A DNA stretch of 64,000 bases from Streptomyces guryensis (GCF_021261325.1 NZ_JAJSBI010000007.1:1-64000); one strand, 5' to 3'; counted from the stretch's first letter, positions 44,507 through 54,032 are shown. Numbers and translations: made by a program. The notes: generated from the sequence alone by a model not told the origin.

Positions 44507-45746
44507 GGTGTCCGAACTGAACGTGAGGGCGGGAGAGCTGGACGCCGCCGACGAACTGGCCGGGATCCGCAAGCAGTTCGTCCTCGACGCTGTGTCTGAT
44601 CATGCGGCTGACGCCGCGGGCGTCTACCTGGACGGGAACTCGCTCGGCGCCCTTCCGGCGGCGGTCCCGGGGCGGCTGGACGACGTCGTACGCAGGCAGT
44701 GGGGTGCGCTCCGGATCCGTTCCTGGGACGAGAGCGGCTGGTGGACGGCGCCCGAGCGGATCGGTGACCGGATCGCTCCGCTGGTCGGGGCGGCGACCGG
44801 TCAGATCGTCGTCGGTGACTCGACAAGTGTCAATGTTTTCAAGGCACTTGTGGGCGCGGTACGGCTGGTCTCCGGCGAGCACGGGGACCGGACGCGGGAC
44901 GAGATCCTCGTGGACGCGACGACCTTCCCCACCGACGGCTACATCGCCGGGTCGGCGGCCCGTCTGACGGGATGCACGCTGCGTCCGGTGACCCCTGCGG
45001 AGGTGCCGGACGCGCTGTCCGCCCGTACGGCTGCCGTCCTGCTCAACCATGTCGACTACCGCACGGGCCGCCTGCACGACCTGCCCTCGCTGACCGCCGC
45101 CGTGCACGCGGCGGGCGCGGTGGCCGTCTGGGACCTGTGCCACAGCGCGGGCGCGCTGCCGGTCGGGCTGGACGAGCACGGCGTCGACCTGGCGGTCGGC
45201 TGCACGTACAAGTACCTGAACGGCGGCCCGGGTTCACCGGCGTACCTGTACGTCCGCCAGGACCTCCAGGACCGCTTCGACTCCCCCCTCCCCGGCTGGA
45301 ACTCCCACGCGGAGCCCTTCGGCATGCGGTCCGAGTACGCACCGGCGTCCGGTGCCCTGCGCGGCCGGGTCGGCACGCCGGACATCCTCTCCATGCTCGC
45401 CCTGGAGGCCGCGCTGGAGGTCTGGGACGGGGTCTCGATCGAGGCGGTGCGGGCCAAGTCCCTGGCGCTGACGGACTTCTTCCTGGAGTGCGTGTCGGCG
45501 TACGTCCCCCAGGGGCGGGTGGAGTCGCTGACTCCGGTCGCCCATGAGGAGCGCGGCAGCCAGGTGGCGCTGCGCTGCGACGATGCCGGGGGCGTGATGA
45601 AGCGGCTGATCGAGCGGGGGGTGGTCGGGGACTTCCGGCGCCCGGACGTCCTGCGGTTCGGGTTCACGCCGTTGTACGTCGGGTTCGGGGACGTGGAGCG
45701 GGCGGCCCGGGTGCTGGCGGAGACGCTCGGCGATCTCGCCGGATAG
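44499..45746 (+). CDS. kynU: Kynureninase
   Basis: The 415-residue PLP enzyme contains VYLDGNSLGALP, VGDSTSVNVFKALVGA, ILVDATTFPTDGYI and AVWDLCHSAGALPV, and the PLP-lysine segment VGCTYKYLNGGPGSPAYLYV. It cleaves kynurenine (and 3-hydroxykynurenine) to anthranilate and alanine. With the upstream dioxygenase and the downstream hydrolase it completes tryptophan degradation to anthranilate. Confidence 0.96.
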   Translation: MSEVSELNVRAGELDAADELAGIRKQFVLDAVSDHAADAAGVYLDGNSLGALPAAVPGRLDDVVRRQWGALRIRSWDESGWWTAPERIGDRIAPLVGAATGQIVVGDSTSVNVFKALVGAVRLVSGEHGDRTRDEILVDATTFPTDGYIAGSAARLTGCTLRPVTPAEVPDALSARTAAVLLNHVDYRTGRLHDLPSLTAAVHAAGAVAVWDLCHSAGALPVGLDEHGVDLAVGCTYKYLNGGPGSPAYLYVRQDLQDRFDSPLPGWNSHAEPFGMRSEYAPASGALRGRVGTPDILSMLALEAALEVWDGVSIEAVRAKSLALTDFFLECVSAYVPQGRVESLTPVAHEERGSQVALRCDDAGGVMKRLIERGVVGDFRRPDVLRFGFTPLYVGFGDVERAARVLAETLGDLAG

Positions 45747-45992
45747 CCCGGGGCCCGTGCCGGATCGCTCCCGGGACTCCCGGGGCTTGCGGTGTGCGGG
45801 GCGGGCGGTGCGCGGCGGCTTCGGTGGCCGCGGAACCGCCCGGCCCGAGGGCCACAGAACCGTTTTCCCTCACCGAGCGTGACATCCCCGTGTCGGCGCA
45901 CGTCACGGGCCTGATACCGTCCCCGCCAACGGCCGGTTTCCCTCCCCGGTCCGCCACAAGTCAATACCCATACGTCGCTGAGAGGTTGGAGC

Positions 45993-46874
45993 ATGCCGGA
46001 CGACGCCGCAGCTGCCCGGGCCGCTGCCGAAGAGGAGTCGGCCTTCTCGCACCCGGCGGTAGATCCCGACTCCACCGCCGCGTACGGTGACCATCCCGAC
46101 CAGCTGATCGACTTCTACGCCCCGCGCGCCGAGGCGGTGCCCGGGGCCCTCGCCCCGCTGGTCGTCGTCCTGCACGGCGGCGCGTGGCGGGCTCCGTACG
46201 ACCGCCGGCACATCTCGCCGTTCGCGGACTTCCTGGCCCGGCGGGGTTTCGCGGTGGCCAGTGTCGAGTACCGGCGGGGGAGTGAGCTCCCGGCCCAGGG
46301 CGGCAGCGCCGTCGCGGGCCGGTGGCCGGAGACCTTCGACGACGTCGCGGCCGCGCTGGACGCGCTGCCCGCCCTTGTACGCGAGTCCCTTCCCGGGGCC
46401 GACCCGCGCCGCATGGTGATCACCGGGCACTCGGCCGGCGGGCACCTCGCCCTGTGGGGAGCGGCCCGCCATCTGCTGCCCGCCGACGCCCCCTGGCGCA
46501 CCGGCCGTCCCGCACCGCTGCGCGGCGTCGTCGCCCTGGCCCCGATCGCCGACTTCGAGGTCGCAGACAAACTGGACGTGTGCGGGGGCGCCTCGCGTCA
46601 ACTGCTGGGCGGCGACGAGAAGTTCGCCGAGCGGCGCCCGTACGCCGACCCGTCCCTGCTGCTCCCCAGCGGTATCGCGACCACCCTGGTCCAGGGCCGC
46701 ACCGACGTCACCGTCCCGCAGGCGGTCGCCGAGTCGTACGCCGACGCGGCGGCGAAGGCCGGCGAGGTCGTGGGCCTCACGCTCCTGGAGGACGTCGGCC
46801 ACTTCCCCCTGATCGACCCGGCGGCGGACGCGTGCGCGGTGGTGGCGGAGGAGATCGCCCAACTGGCCTGGTGA
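45993..46874 (+). CDS. Alpha/beta hydrolase, probable kynurenine formamidase
   Basis: The 293-residue alpha/beta hydrolase has the HGGAWRAPYDRRH oxyanion block, the GHSAGGHLALWG nucleophile elbow (Ser) and a late DVGHFPLIDP with the catalytic His. Arylformamidases of this HGGxW type hydrolyse N-formylkynurenine. The gene follows the dioxygenase and kynureninase genes, so this is the missing middle step of the pathway. The 246-bp gap before it suggests its own promoter. Confidence 0.78.
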   Translation: MPDDAAAARAAAEEESAFSHPAVDPDSTAAYGDHPDQLIDFYAPRAEAVPGALAPLVVVLHGGAWRAPYDRRHISPFADFLARRGFAVASVEYRRGSELPAQGGSAVAGRWPETFDDVAAALDALPALVRESLPGADPRRMVITGHSAGGHLALWGAARHLLPADAPWRTGRPAPLRGVVALAPIADFEVADKLDVCGGASRQLLGGDEKFAERRPYADPSLLLPSGIATTLVQGRTDVTVPQAVAESYADAAAKAGEVVGLTLLEDVGHFPLIDPAADACAVVAEEIAQLAW

Positions 46875-46915
46875 CCCGCCCCCGAACCGCCCCTGACCTG
46901 TACCCCCTTCATACC

Positions 46916-46928
46916 CGTAGTACCTGAG
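46916..46928. promoter_or_regulatory. Shared 13-bp motif, copy 1
   Basis: CGTAGTACCTGAG occurs here and again at 51564-51576. Each copy lies before an operon that ends in a NarL-type sensor kinase and response regulator. The flanks also match, 16 of 18 bases in total. It is a candidate binding site for one or both response regulators. Confidence 0.5.
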
Positions 46929-47038
46929 AGCTACGTCCCAGGACAGCTCCCTGGCGGGACGCGGACGACAAGTCACCGTCCGTAACTTCCCTTCCAGACA
47001 AGCCCGATGGCCGGGCGAACTGGAAGGGGGACCCGACC

Positions 47039-48136
47039 ATGGGGGTCGAAGCGGGGGTACGGGATACGGCACGTGGCTTGCGGGCATTCGTGCCGCCTGG
47101 GGCGGCTCCCGACCCAGGGAAAGCCGGCACCCGGCCAGTGCCGGCAAGCGACAGCCCGCCACCCCAGCCCCGGCGCCGCCGCACCCAAAGATGGCGCCGC
47201 GCCACCCTCGCAGCCCTCATCACCGCCGCCGTGGTCGCCCCGCTCTCGGGCGCAGCCCGACCGCGGATCCCCGCCCCGCCCCCGGCAACCCTCGCCCCCC
47301 TGACGGCGACCACCCTCGACGCGGCCTACAAAGCCAACCGTTCCAACGCCACGCAAGCGGCCCGCATGGCCGCAGCCCACGGTGACCACAAGCGCGCCGC
47401 AGCGGACCGCTCCATGGCCTCCCCCACCCGCCGCTTCCTCTCCTTCGACGGCCGAGGCGAGGGCCAGGCCACCGAGGTCTTCGGCGACCTCGCCACCGCC
47501 ACCAGCATCGCCGTCCTGGTCCCCGGATCGGACACCTCCCTGGACACCTACGACCGCTTCCGCGCGACGGCAGCCGCCCTGCACGAACGCCTGCTCCGGG
47601 AGGCCCCGAACGGCACCCGCACCGCCGTCGTCGCCTGGCTCGGCTACCAGACCCCCGGCACGATCAGCACCACGGTCCTCAGCACGGACCGCGCCGACGA
47701 AGCGGCCCCGCACCTGCGCGAGTTCATCGGCGAACTGCGCCACACAACAGGCCGGAAGGCGGCCATCTCCCTCCTCTGCCACTCCTACGGCACGGTCGTC
47801 TGCGCCCGCGCCGCCGCCGGCCTGGACGTGCGGGACATCGCCTTCGTCGGCAGCCCCGGCACCGGCGCGGACACGGCGGCGGCCCTGCACACACGGGCCC
47901 GCGTCTGGGCGGCCCGCGGCGCCGACGACTGGATCGAGGAGGTCCCGCACGTGAGGGCGGACCTGTTCGGCTGGACGGTCGGTTTCGGCACGGACCCCGT
48001 GTCACCGGCCTTCGGCGCCCGCGTCTTCGCGGCCGGACCCGGCGGCCACAGCGACTACTTCAGGCCGGGCTCGGTCTCCCTGGCCAATCTCACCCGCATC
48101 GTCCTGGGCGACACAAAGGAGGTGACCCGTGCGTGA
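47039..48136 (+). CDS. DUF1023-type alpha/beta hydrolase, exported or membrane-anchored
   Basis: The 365-residue protein has a basic N-terminal region followed by one hydrophobic segment (TLAALITAAVVAPLSGAA), so it is likely exported or anchored. The C-terminal ~250 residues form a DUF1023 hydrolase domain: FLSFDGRGEGQATEVFGDLATATSIAVLVPG, TAVVAWLGYQTP, LLCHSYGTVVCARAA (nucleophile Ser) and AGPGGHSDYF (His). Activity and substrate are unknown. It overlaps the acyltransferase gene by 8 bases and probably heads the operon that ends in the first two-component system. Confidence 0.8.
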   Translation: MGVEAGVRDTARGLRAFVPPGAAPDPGKAGTRPVPASDSPPPQPRRRRTQRWRRATLAALITAAVVAPLSGAARPRIPAPPPATLAPLTATTLDAAYKANRSNATQAARMAAAHGDHKRAAADRSMASPTRRFLSFDGRGEGQATEVFGDLATATSIAVLVPGSDTSLDTYDRFRATAAALHERLLREAPNGTRTAVVAWLGYQTPGTISTTVLSTDRADEAAPHLREFIGELRHTTGRKAAISLLCHSYGTVVCARAAAGLDVRDIAFVGSPGTGADTAAALHTRARVWAARGADDWIEEVPHVRADLFGWTVGFGTDPVSPAFGARVFAAGPGGHSDYFRPGSVSLANLTRIVLGDTKEVTRA

Positions 48137-49466
48137 GTCGAGCGTGCGCCGCGCTTGGGACGGCATACGACACAGTTCCGTACGAGGGGGCGCCGTACGT
48201 GAAAGGACCGCAGGACAGGGCGCCGTACGAGAAAGCGCCCTGGGACAGGGCGCCGCCGGACAGGCCGCCGAACGGCACAGCGCCTTACGGCGGTTCGCCA
48301 CCCGTGTCGACGCCGCCACCCCCGCCGATCGCGACCGTGCCGTGGACGCCCTGCGCGCCTTCGCGATCCTCGGCGTGGTCCTCGGCCACTGGCTGGTCAC
48401 GGCCCTGGTGGCGGACGGCGGCACCCTGCGTGCCTCAAGTCCCCTCCAGCACATGCCGTGGCTGGCGCCGATCTCCTGGGCCTTCCAGACCCTGTCGGTG
48501 TTCTTCCTGGTGGGCGGCCATGTGGCGACCCGTAGCCACACGGCGGCGCGGGCCAAGGGCACGCCGTACCGGCAGTGGCTGACCGCCCGTCTGTCACGGC
48601 TGTTCAAACCGGTGGCCGCCGTACTGGCCCTCTGGACGATCGCCGCGACGGCCCTGCTCCTCTCGGGCGCGGAATTCGACACGATCCACACCCTGGTCAA
48701 ACTCGCCCTGTCCCCCCTGTGGTTCCTGCTGGTCTTCGCGGCGTTGACCGCGGCGACCCCGCTCCTCACCCGACTCAACCCCCTGTGGCCGCTGGCCGTC
48801 GTCCTTCACGTGGACCTTCTCCGTTTCGGCCTGGGAGCCCCGCAGAGTCTCGGCTGGGTGAATTTGGCGGCCGGCTGGCTGGTGCCGTACACCCTGGGCG
48901 CGGCTTGGACCCGAGGCGAGCTGGACCGTGCCCGCGCGGGCTGGATCCTGCTGACCGGAGGCGCGGCGGCGACGGCCCTGCTGGTCGCCTTCGCGGGCTA
49001 CCCGGCGTCGATGGTCGGCGTCCCGGGGCAGACGATCTCGAACCTCAACCCGCCGACCCTGGCCGCCGTCACCTTCGGCCTGGCCCAGTGCGGCCTGGCC
49101 CTGCTCCTGCGCGACCGGCTGCGCCGCACGATGCGGCGGCCCCTGGTCTGGGCGGCGGTGGCCTTCGTGAACCTCTCCGCGATGACGATCTTCCTCTGGC
49201 ACCAGACGGCCATGATGGCGACCACGGCGGCCGCCCTCCCGGCAGGCCGTCTGCCCGGTCTGCACACCTCTCCCGACGGCCTGGGCTGGGTGGCGTTCCG
49301 CCTGGCCTGGCTCCCCGTCTTCGCCCTCGCCCTCACGGCCTGCTGGACGGCCTTCCACTCCTACGAACACCGGGGCCCGCGGCGCAGAGGCAACGGCCCC
49401 TCCCGGGTGATCCGCCGCCACCGCGGCCCGGACGGGACACGAGCGAGGATCGCCCATCGTGCCTAG
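48129..49466 (+). CDS. Acyltransferase family 3 membrane protein
   Basis: The 445-residue protein has about ten membrane helices with DRAVDALRAFAILGVVLGHWLVTALV (the family's first helix with His), FFLVGGHVATRSH and WHQTAMMAT. Such enzymes O-acylate sugars or surface polymers. The first ~60 residues are low complexity. An overlapping frame (from 48133) reads as Pro/Tyr-rich repeats (APYEKAPWDRAPPDRPP), so a frameshift near the start is possible. The gene ends 10 bases before the kinase gene. Confidence 0.85.
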   Translation: MRESSVRRAWDGIRHSSVRGGAVRERTAGQGAVRESALGQGAAGQAAERHSALRRFATRVDAATPADRDRAVDALRAFAILGVVLGHWLVTALVADGGTLRASSPLQHMPWLAPISWAFQTLSVFFLVGGHVATRSHTAARAKGTPYRQWLTARLSRLFKPVAAVLALWTIAATALLLSGAEFDTIHTLVKLALSPLWFLLVFAALTAATPLLTRLNPLWPLAVVLHVDLLRFGLGAPQSLGWVNLAAGWLVPYTLGAAWTRGELDRARAGWILLTGGAAATALLVAFAGYPASMVGVPGQTISNLNPPTLAAVTFGLAQCGLALLLRDRLRRTMRRPLVWAAVAFVNLSAMTIFLWHQTAMMATTAAALPAGRLPGLHTSPDGLGWVAFRLAWLPVFALALTACWTAFHSYEHRGPRRRGNGPSRVIRRHRGPDGTRARIAHRA

Positions 49467-49476
49467 GGTGGGCCGG

Positions 49477-50859
49477 GTGACGGAAACGGGGATCCAGCGG
49501 GTGTTCGGCGGCCGCGTCCTGCGCTGGCTGCGCGTGCTCCGCGCCGACCTGTGGACGGCCCGCGCGGACCCGTTGCCCGCCTTCGGGCGGTTGCGGCGGG
49601 TCCCGCACGGCGTGCTGTGCATCGCCGCGTTCGGGATCACGCTCGGCGGCACGGCGCAGCTCACGGACAACGGACGTCTGGGCTTCAGCTACGGCTTCCT
49701 GATCGCACTCGCGCAGGGCGGCGCGGTGGCGCTGGCGCTGTGGCGGCCGATCCCGGCCTGGTGGCTGTCGACGACGGCCTCCGTCGTGGGGGCCGTCATG
49801 GTGCACTTCAGTCTGACCGGCGGCGATGCGCACGACTTCACCTGGCCATGGACCGCGGCCGGGATCCTCTCCCAACTGCTGGTGCTGCTGCTGCTCGCCC
49901 TGCGCGTGCGCACCCGTGTGTCCGTGGAGGCGCTGGCCCTGACGGTGCTCGTCATCCTTGTCCTTCAGGCCGTGTGGGAGGCGCCGCACCAGCAGTCCGC
50001 CGGCCCGCAGCAGTCGACGGGCCCGCCCGCGATCGCCCTGTCCGCCGTCGCCGTCCTGTTCGGCATCGCGCTGCGCAGCCGCCGCGAGGCGCGCGCGGAG
50101 GTCGGACGGCTGACCACGCTCACCGCCGAGGAGCGGGCCCGGCGCACCCTCCTTGAGGAGCGCAACCGCATCGCGCGCGAGCTGCACGACGTGGTCGCCC
50201 ACCACATGTCCGTCATCTCCATCCAGGCCCAGGTCGCCCCGCACCTCGTCGAGAACCCGCCCGACGAGCTCAGGGAGAACCTCGAAGGCATCCGGAACAA
50301 CGCGCTGGAGGCGCTGACCGAACTGCGCCGGGTGCTGGGCGTGCTGCGCTCGGAGGACCCCGGCACGGACACCCCGGCCGACGGCGGCGACGACCCGCAC
50401 AGCCCGCAGCCCACCCTGGACCGGCTCGACGCGCTCGTCGAGAACACCCGGGCCGCGGGTCTGACCGTGACCACGCGGACCACGGGGGAGCGGCGCCCAC
50501 TGCCGTCGGGCGTGGAGCTGTCGGCGTACCGGATCGTGCAGGAGGCGCTCAGCAACGTCCTGCGCCACGCGCCCGGCGCGAGAGCGAGCGTCGAAGTCGC
50601 CTACGTCCCCTACGGACTGCGCGTGGAGGTCGTCAACTCGCGTCCGCTGCACGAGGCTCCGTCCTCGCCGGGCGCGGGGCACGGTCTGCTAGGTATGCGG
50701 GAACGGGCGGCGATGCTCGGCGGCGACCTGTCCGCACACCCCCGGTCGAACGGCGGCTACCAGGTCTCCGCATTCCTGCCGGTCGACCCGCGCGCCGACG
50801 GCCCGGACCTGCCCGTTGCCCTCGACCTGGCCACCGACCCGAAGGACCACCCCGCATGA
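49477..50859 (+). CDS. NarL-type sensor histidine kinase 1
   Basis: I start at GTG 49477 (460 residues). TAGGGT at 49464-49469 could act as a -10 for a leaderless transcript; GTG 49459 is an alternative. Four to five membrane helices fill the first ~190 residues. A HisKA_3 dimerisation domain (EERNRIARELHDVVAHHMSV, phospho-His) and a HATPase_c domain (ELSAYRIVQEALSNVLRHA, GHGLLGMRERA) follow. It phosphorylates the regulator encoded next, with which it overlaps by 4 bases. The signal is unknown. Confidence 0.93.
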   Translation: MTETGIQRVFGGRVLRWLRVLRADLWTARADPLPAFGRLRRVPHGVLCIAAFGITLGGTAQLTDNGRLGFSYGFLIALAQGGAVALALWRPIPAWWLSTTASVVGAVMVHFSLTGGDAHDFTWPWTAAGILSQLLVLLLLALRVRTRVSVEALALTVLVILVLQAVWEAPHQQSAGPQQSTGPPAIALSAVAVLFGIALRSRREARAEVGRLTTLTAEERARRTLLEERNRIARELHDVVAHHMSVISIQAQVAPHLVENPPDELRENLEGIRNNALEALTELRRVLGVLRSEDPGTDTPADGGDDPHSPQPTLDRLDALVENTRAAGLTVTTRTTGERRPLPSGVELSAYRIVQEALSNVLRHAPGARASVEVAYVPYGLRVEVVNSRPLHEAPSSPGAGHGLLGMRERAAMLGGDLSAHPRSNGGYQVSAFLPVDPRADGPDLPVALDLATDPKDHPA

Positions 50860-51539
50860 CGAGCAGCAGCAACACCCCCATCCGGGTAGTGATCGCCGAC
50901 GACCAGCAGATGGTCCGGCAGGGCTTCACCGTGCTGCTCAACACCAAGCCGGACATCGAGGTGATCGGCCAGGCGGTCGACGGGCTGGACGCCGTCGCCA
51001 AGGTCGCCGAACTCGCCCCGGACGTCGTCCTCATGGACATCCGCATGCCCGAGCTCGGCGGCATCGAGGCCACCCGTCGCATCACCGACGCGACACCGCA
51101 CATCAGGGTGCTGGTGCTCACCACCTTCGACCTCGACGAGTACGTGTACGAGGCGCTGCGCGCGGGAGCGTCCGGGTTCCTCCTCAAGGACGCGTCGGTG
51201 GACCAGCTGGCCGAGGCGGTCAGGGTGGTGGCGGCCGGCGACGCCCTGCTCGCGCCCGGGATCACCCGGCGGCTGATCGCCCAGTTCTCCCGCCTGGACG
51301 ACCGCCCCCGCGCCCCGCTGAAGGAGCGCGTCGGGGACCTGACCGAGCGCGAGACGGAGGTCCTCGCGCTGATCGCGCAGGGCCTGTCGAACGCGGAGAT
51401 CGCCCAGCGCCTGGTGGTCGCCGAGCAGACGGTGAAGACGCACGTGGGCCGCATCCTGGTGAAGCTGGGCCTCAGGGACCGCACACAGGCGGCGGTGTTC
51501 GCGTACGAGTCGGGACTGGTGCGCCCGTCCGGCTACTGA
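50856..51539 (+). CDS. NarL/FixJ response regulator 1
   Basis: The 227-residue protein has a receiver domain (IRVVIADDQQMVRQGF, phospho-Asp in DVVLMDIRMPE, VLVLTTFDLDEYVYEAL) and a LuxR-type helix-turn-helix (LTERETEVLALIAQGLSNAEIAQRL, TVKTHVGRILVKLGL). It is partnered with the kinase just upstream. Confidence 0.95.
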   Translation: MTSSSNTPIRVVIADDQQMVRQGFTVLLNTKPDIEVIGQAVDGLDAVAKVAELAPDVVLMDIRMPELGGIEATRRITDATPHIRVLVLTTFDLDEYVYEALRAGASGFLLKDASVDQLAEAVRVVAAGDALLAPGITRRLIAQFSRLDDRPRAPLKERVGDLTERETEVLALIAQGLSNAEIAQRLVVAEQTVKTHVGRILVKLGLRDRTQAAVFAYESGLVRPSGY

Positions 51540-51563
51540 CCCGTGGGTCCCACGACCCGTACT

Positions 51564-51576
51564 CGTAGTACCTGAG
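51564..51576. promoter_or_regulatory. Shared 13-bp motif, copy 2
   Basis: CGTAGTACCTGAG, identical to 46916-46928. Here it overlaps a GTACT-CGT-AGTAC inverted repeat and lies about 70 bases before the second kinase gene. Candidate response-regulator site. Confidence 0.5.
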
Positions 51577-51643
51577 GGGGAGGCCGAAGGACCCGTCTCA
51601 CTGGTGACGACCGCGACCTCGGCCACGGCCTACGGTTTTCAAC

Positions 51644-53032
51644 GTGACCGAGACTCCCCACACGCAGCCGATGCCACCGGAGCCCACCAGATACCTGGAG
51701 CCGCCGGACAACGCGTTCAAGCCGTACAAGCCGCGCAGCCCGGAGATCCGGGCGGCGGCGGACGCCCTGCGCGGAATGCGTCAGGACCTGTTCCACGACG
51801 CCTTCGCGTACCGTCCGCTGCCGCGCATGAGCGGCGACGCCCCGTTCGTCCGCCGATTCTCCGGCCGGTGGCGGGAGTACGCGACCTGGACGCCGCACGC
51901 CCTGATCACCGCGGCCGGCCTGTTCACGATGTTCATCGCGTCGCACAGCGACTACCGCGGCGCGGGCGTCAACCTCTTCCTCAGTCTGCTCGCCCTGGGC
52001 CCGGTCCTGCTGACCATGGTGCGGCCGATCGGCGCGTTCTGGCTGTCGATGGCGGCGACGCCGGTAGCCGCGGTGGTCGGCTCCGACTGGGGCGACGAGT
52101 GGCCGTGGCTGCCCGGCAGCTTTGTCTGCCACCTGGCGGTGCTCACGATCGTGGCCATCCGCACCAGGCCGCGGACGGCGGCGTGGATGTGGGTCCTGAC
52201 GGGGGTTTACGGCGCCGGGGCGGAGCTCTTCCCCAGAAGCTACAACCCCTTCGGCTCGAACAGCATGCAGATGCTGTTCTTCTCCGCCATGTTCCTCCTC
52301 GCCGTCTGCCTCAGGCACATTCGCCGCGAGGCCCGCCAGGAGGTGACCGCCCAGCTCACGGTGACCGCGCACGAGCGTTCCCGGCGCACCCTCCTGGAGG
52401 AGCGCACGACGATCGCCCGCGAGCTGCACGACGTGGTCGCCCACCACATGTCGGTGGTCGCCATCCAGGCGGAGGCGGCGCCCTACCGGGTCGAGAACCC
52501 GCCGCCGGAACTGGAGAAGGCGTTCGTCACGATCCGGGAGAACGCGGTGGCGGCGCTCACCGAGCTCCGTCGCGTCCTCGGTGTGGTCCGCGCCGAGGAC
52601 TACGAGGCCCCGGACGCCCCGCAGCCCACCCTCGCCGATCTGGACGCCCTGCTCACCAATGTGCGGGAGACGGGCCTGAGCGTCGACAAGACGCTGACCG
52701 GAGCGGTACGGGAACTCCCGCAGGGCGTCGAGCTGTCGGCGTACCGCATAGTGCAGGAGGCGCTGAGCAACACCCTGCGCCACGCGCCGGGCGCGAGGGC
52801 CAAGGTGGAGGTCTCGTACGTCCTCGGCGGCCTGGGCCTGCGCATAGTGAACGGCCCGCCGCCCGAGCCGTCCCTGGTGAAGCCCTCACCGGGCGCCGGC
52901 CACGGCATCACCGGCATGCGGGAGCGCGTCACCATGCTGAACGGCGAGATGACGGCGGTCGCGACGGACGAGGGAGGCTACGAGGTGACGGTTTTCCTGC
53001 CGGTCGCCCACGCCGGCGAAGGTGACGCATGA
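51644..53032 (+). CDS. NarL-type sensor histidine kinase 2
   Basis: The 462-residue kinase is a paralogue of the one at 49477. After a ~65-residue soluble N-terminal part come about four membrane helices, then EERTTIARELHDVVAHHMSV (phospho-His) and the HATPase_c motifs ELSAYRIVQEALSNTLRHA and GHGITGMRERV. It overlaps its regulator gene by 4 bases. The different N-terminal and membrane part suggests a different signal. Confidence 0.93.
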   Translation: MTETPHTQPMPPEPTRYLEPPDNAFKPYKPRSPEIRAAADALRGMRQDLFHDAFAYRPLPRMSGDAPFVRRFSGRWREYATWTPHALITAAGLFTMFIASHSDYRGAGVNLFLSLLALGPVLLTMVRPIGAFWLSMAATPVAAVVGSDWGDEWPWLPGSFVCHLAVLTIVAIRTRPRTAAWMWVLTGVYGAGAELFPRSYNPFGSNSMQMLFFSAMFLLAVCLRHIRREARQEVTAQLTVTAHERSRRTLLEERTTIARELHDVVAHHMSVVAIQAEAAPYRVENPPPELEKAFVTIRENAVAALTELRRVLGVVRAEDYEAPDAPQPTLADLDALLTNVRETGLSVDKTLTGAVRELPQGVELSAYRIVQEALSNTLRHAPGARAKVEVSYVLGGLGLRIVNGPPPEPSLVKPSPGAGHGITGMRERVTMLNGEMTAVATDEGGYEVTVFLPVAHAGEGDA

Positions 53033-53694
53033 CCATCCGTGTCCTGATCGCGGACGACCAGATGATGGTGCGCGAGGGCTTCTCGGTCCTGCTGAACGCG
53101 ATGCCGGACATCGAGGTGGTCGGCGAGGCGGTGAACGGCCGCGAGGCGGTCGACCGCGTACGCGAACTGTCCCCCGACGTGGTCCTGATGGACATCCGCA
53201 TGCCGGAACTGAACGGCATCGAGGCGACGAGGGAGATCGTCGCCGCGAACAGCACGGCGAAGGTCCTGGTCCTGACGACCTTCGACCTCGACGAGTACGT
53301 CTACCAGGCCCTGCGCGCAGGTGCCTCCGGCTTCCTCCTCAAGGACGCCTCGGCCCGCCAACTGGCCGACGGAGTAAAGGTGGTGGCCTCCGGCGAGGCC
53401 CTGCTGGCCCCCTCGGTGACGAAGCGCCTGATCACGGAGTTCTCCAAACTCTCCGAGGTCCCCCGCGCCCTGCACTCCACCCACCAGGCCTACGGCGACC
53501 TCACCGAACGCGAGACAGAGGTCCTGGTCCTCATAGCCCAGGGCCTGTCCAACGCGGAGATCGCCGAGCAGCTGGTCGTCGCCGAGTCGACGATCAAGAC
53601 CCACGTCAGCAGGATCCTGGTGAAACTGGGCCTACGGGACCGGACCCAGGCGGCGGTGTTCGCTTATGAGGCGCGGCTGGTTACGCCGGGCTGA
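53029..53694 (+). CDS. NarL/FixJ response regulator 2
   Basis: The 221-residue regulator has a receiver domain (VLIADDQMMVREGF, Asp in DVVLMDIRMPE) and a LuxR helix-turn-helix (LTERETEVLVLIAQGLSNAEIAEQL, TIKTHVSRILVKLGL). It is very similar to regulator 1, especially in the recognition helix, so overlapping DNA targets are likely. Confidence 0.95.
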   Translation: MTIRVLIADDQMMVREGFSVLLNAMPDIEVVGEAVNGREAVDRVRELSPDVVLMDIRMPELNGIEATREIVAANSTAKVLVLTTFDLDEYVYQALRAGASGFLLKDASARQLADGVKVVASGEALLAPSVTKRLITEFSKLSEVPRALHSTHQAYGDLTERETEVLVLIAQGLSNAEIAEQLVVAESTIKTHVSRILVKLGLRDRTQAAVFAYEARLVTPG

Positions 53695-53717
53695 GAGCCA
53701 GGTCCGTGCCCGCCGGG

Positions 53718-54032
53718 TCAGAAGCCGGCGCCGCCACCGGCGAACCGTGCGGGGGATACGAGAGCGATACGGATCAGGCCGGGCTCGGGAGGAGGAGCGT
53801 CGTAGACGTAGGTGACGGTGAGCACGGTGCGGGCGGCCGTGCCTTCGAGGCGCGTCGTGTAGATCTTCATGTCGCCTACCGCGCTTTGTGCTCGTCGGCC
53901 GAGTGTCGGGTTCTTCTCCAGTTCGGCTCGCAGAGCCTCGACGGCCTCGAGCGCTCCGCCGCCGATGCCTAGGCAGCGGGCGTGAGCCTCGCGAGTGATC
54001 TCGGCGACGACCGGCTGCTGGTCGTCGCTCAC
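53718..54032 (-). CDS. Hypothetical 104-residue protein
   Basis: The gene starts at GTG 54032, overlapping the stop of the upstream gene. The N-terminal half is helical (VVAEITREAHARCLGIGGGALEAVEALRAELE). The C-terminal half is beta-rich (TVLTVTYVYDAPPPEPGLIRIALV). No signal or membrane segment is seen, and the family is not recognised. It probably forms a two-gene operon with the 96-residue protein. Confidence 0.6.
   Translation of the reverse strand: MSDDQQPVVAEITREAHARCLGIGGGALEAVEALRAELEKNPTLGRRAQSAVGDMKIYTTRLEGTAARTVLTVTYVYDAPPPEPGLIRIALVSPARFAGGGAGF

Noticed and set aside
43661..46874. Kynurenine genes as part of an antibiotic cluster
   Set aside because: No peptide synthetase, polyketide synthase or other biosynthetic genes are nearby; this is ordinary tryptophan catabolism.
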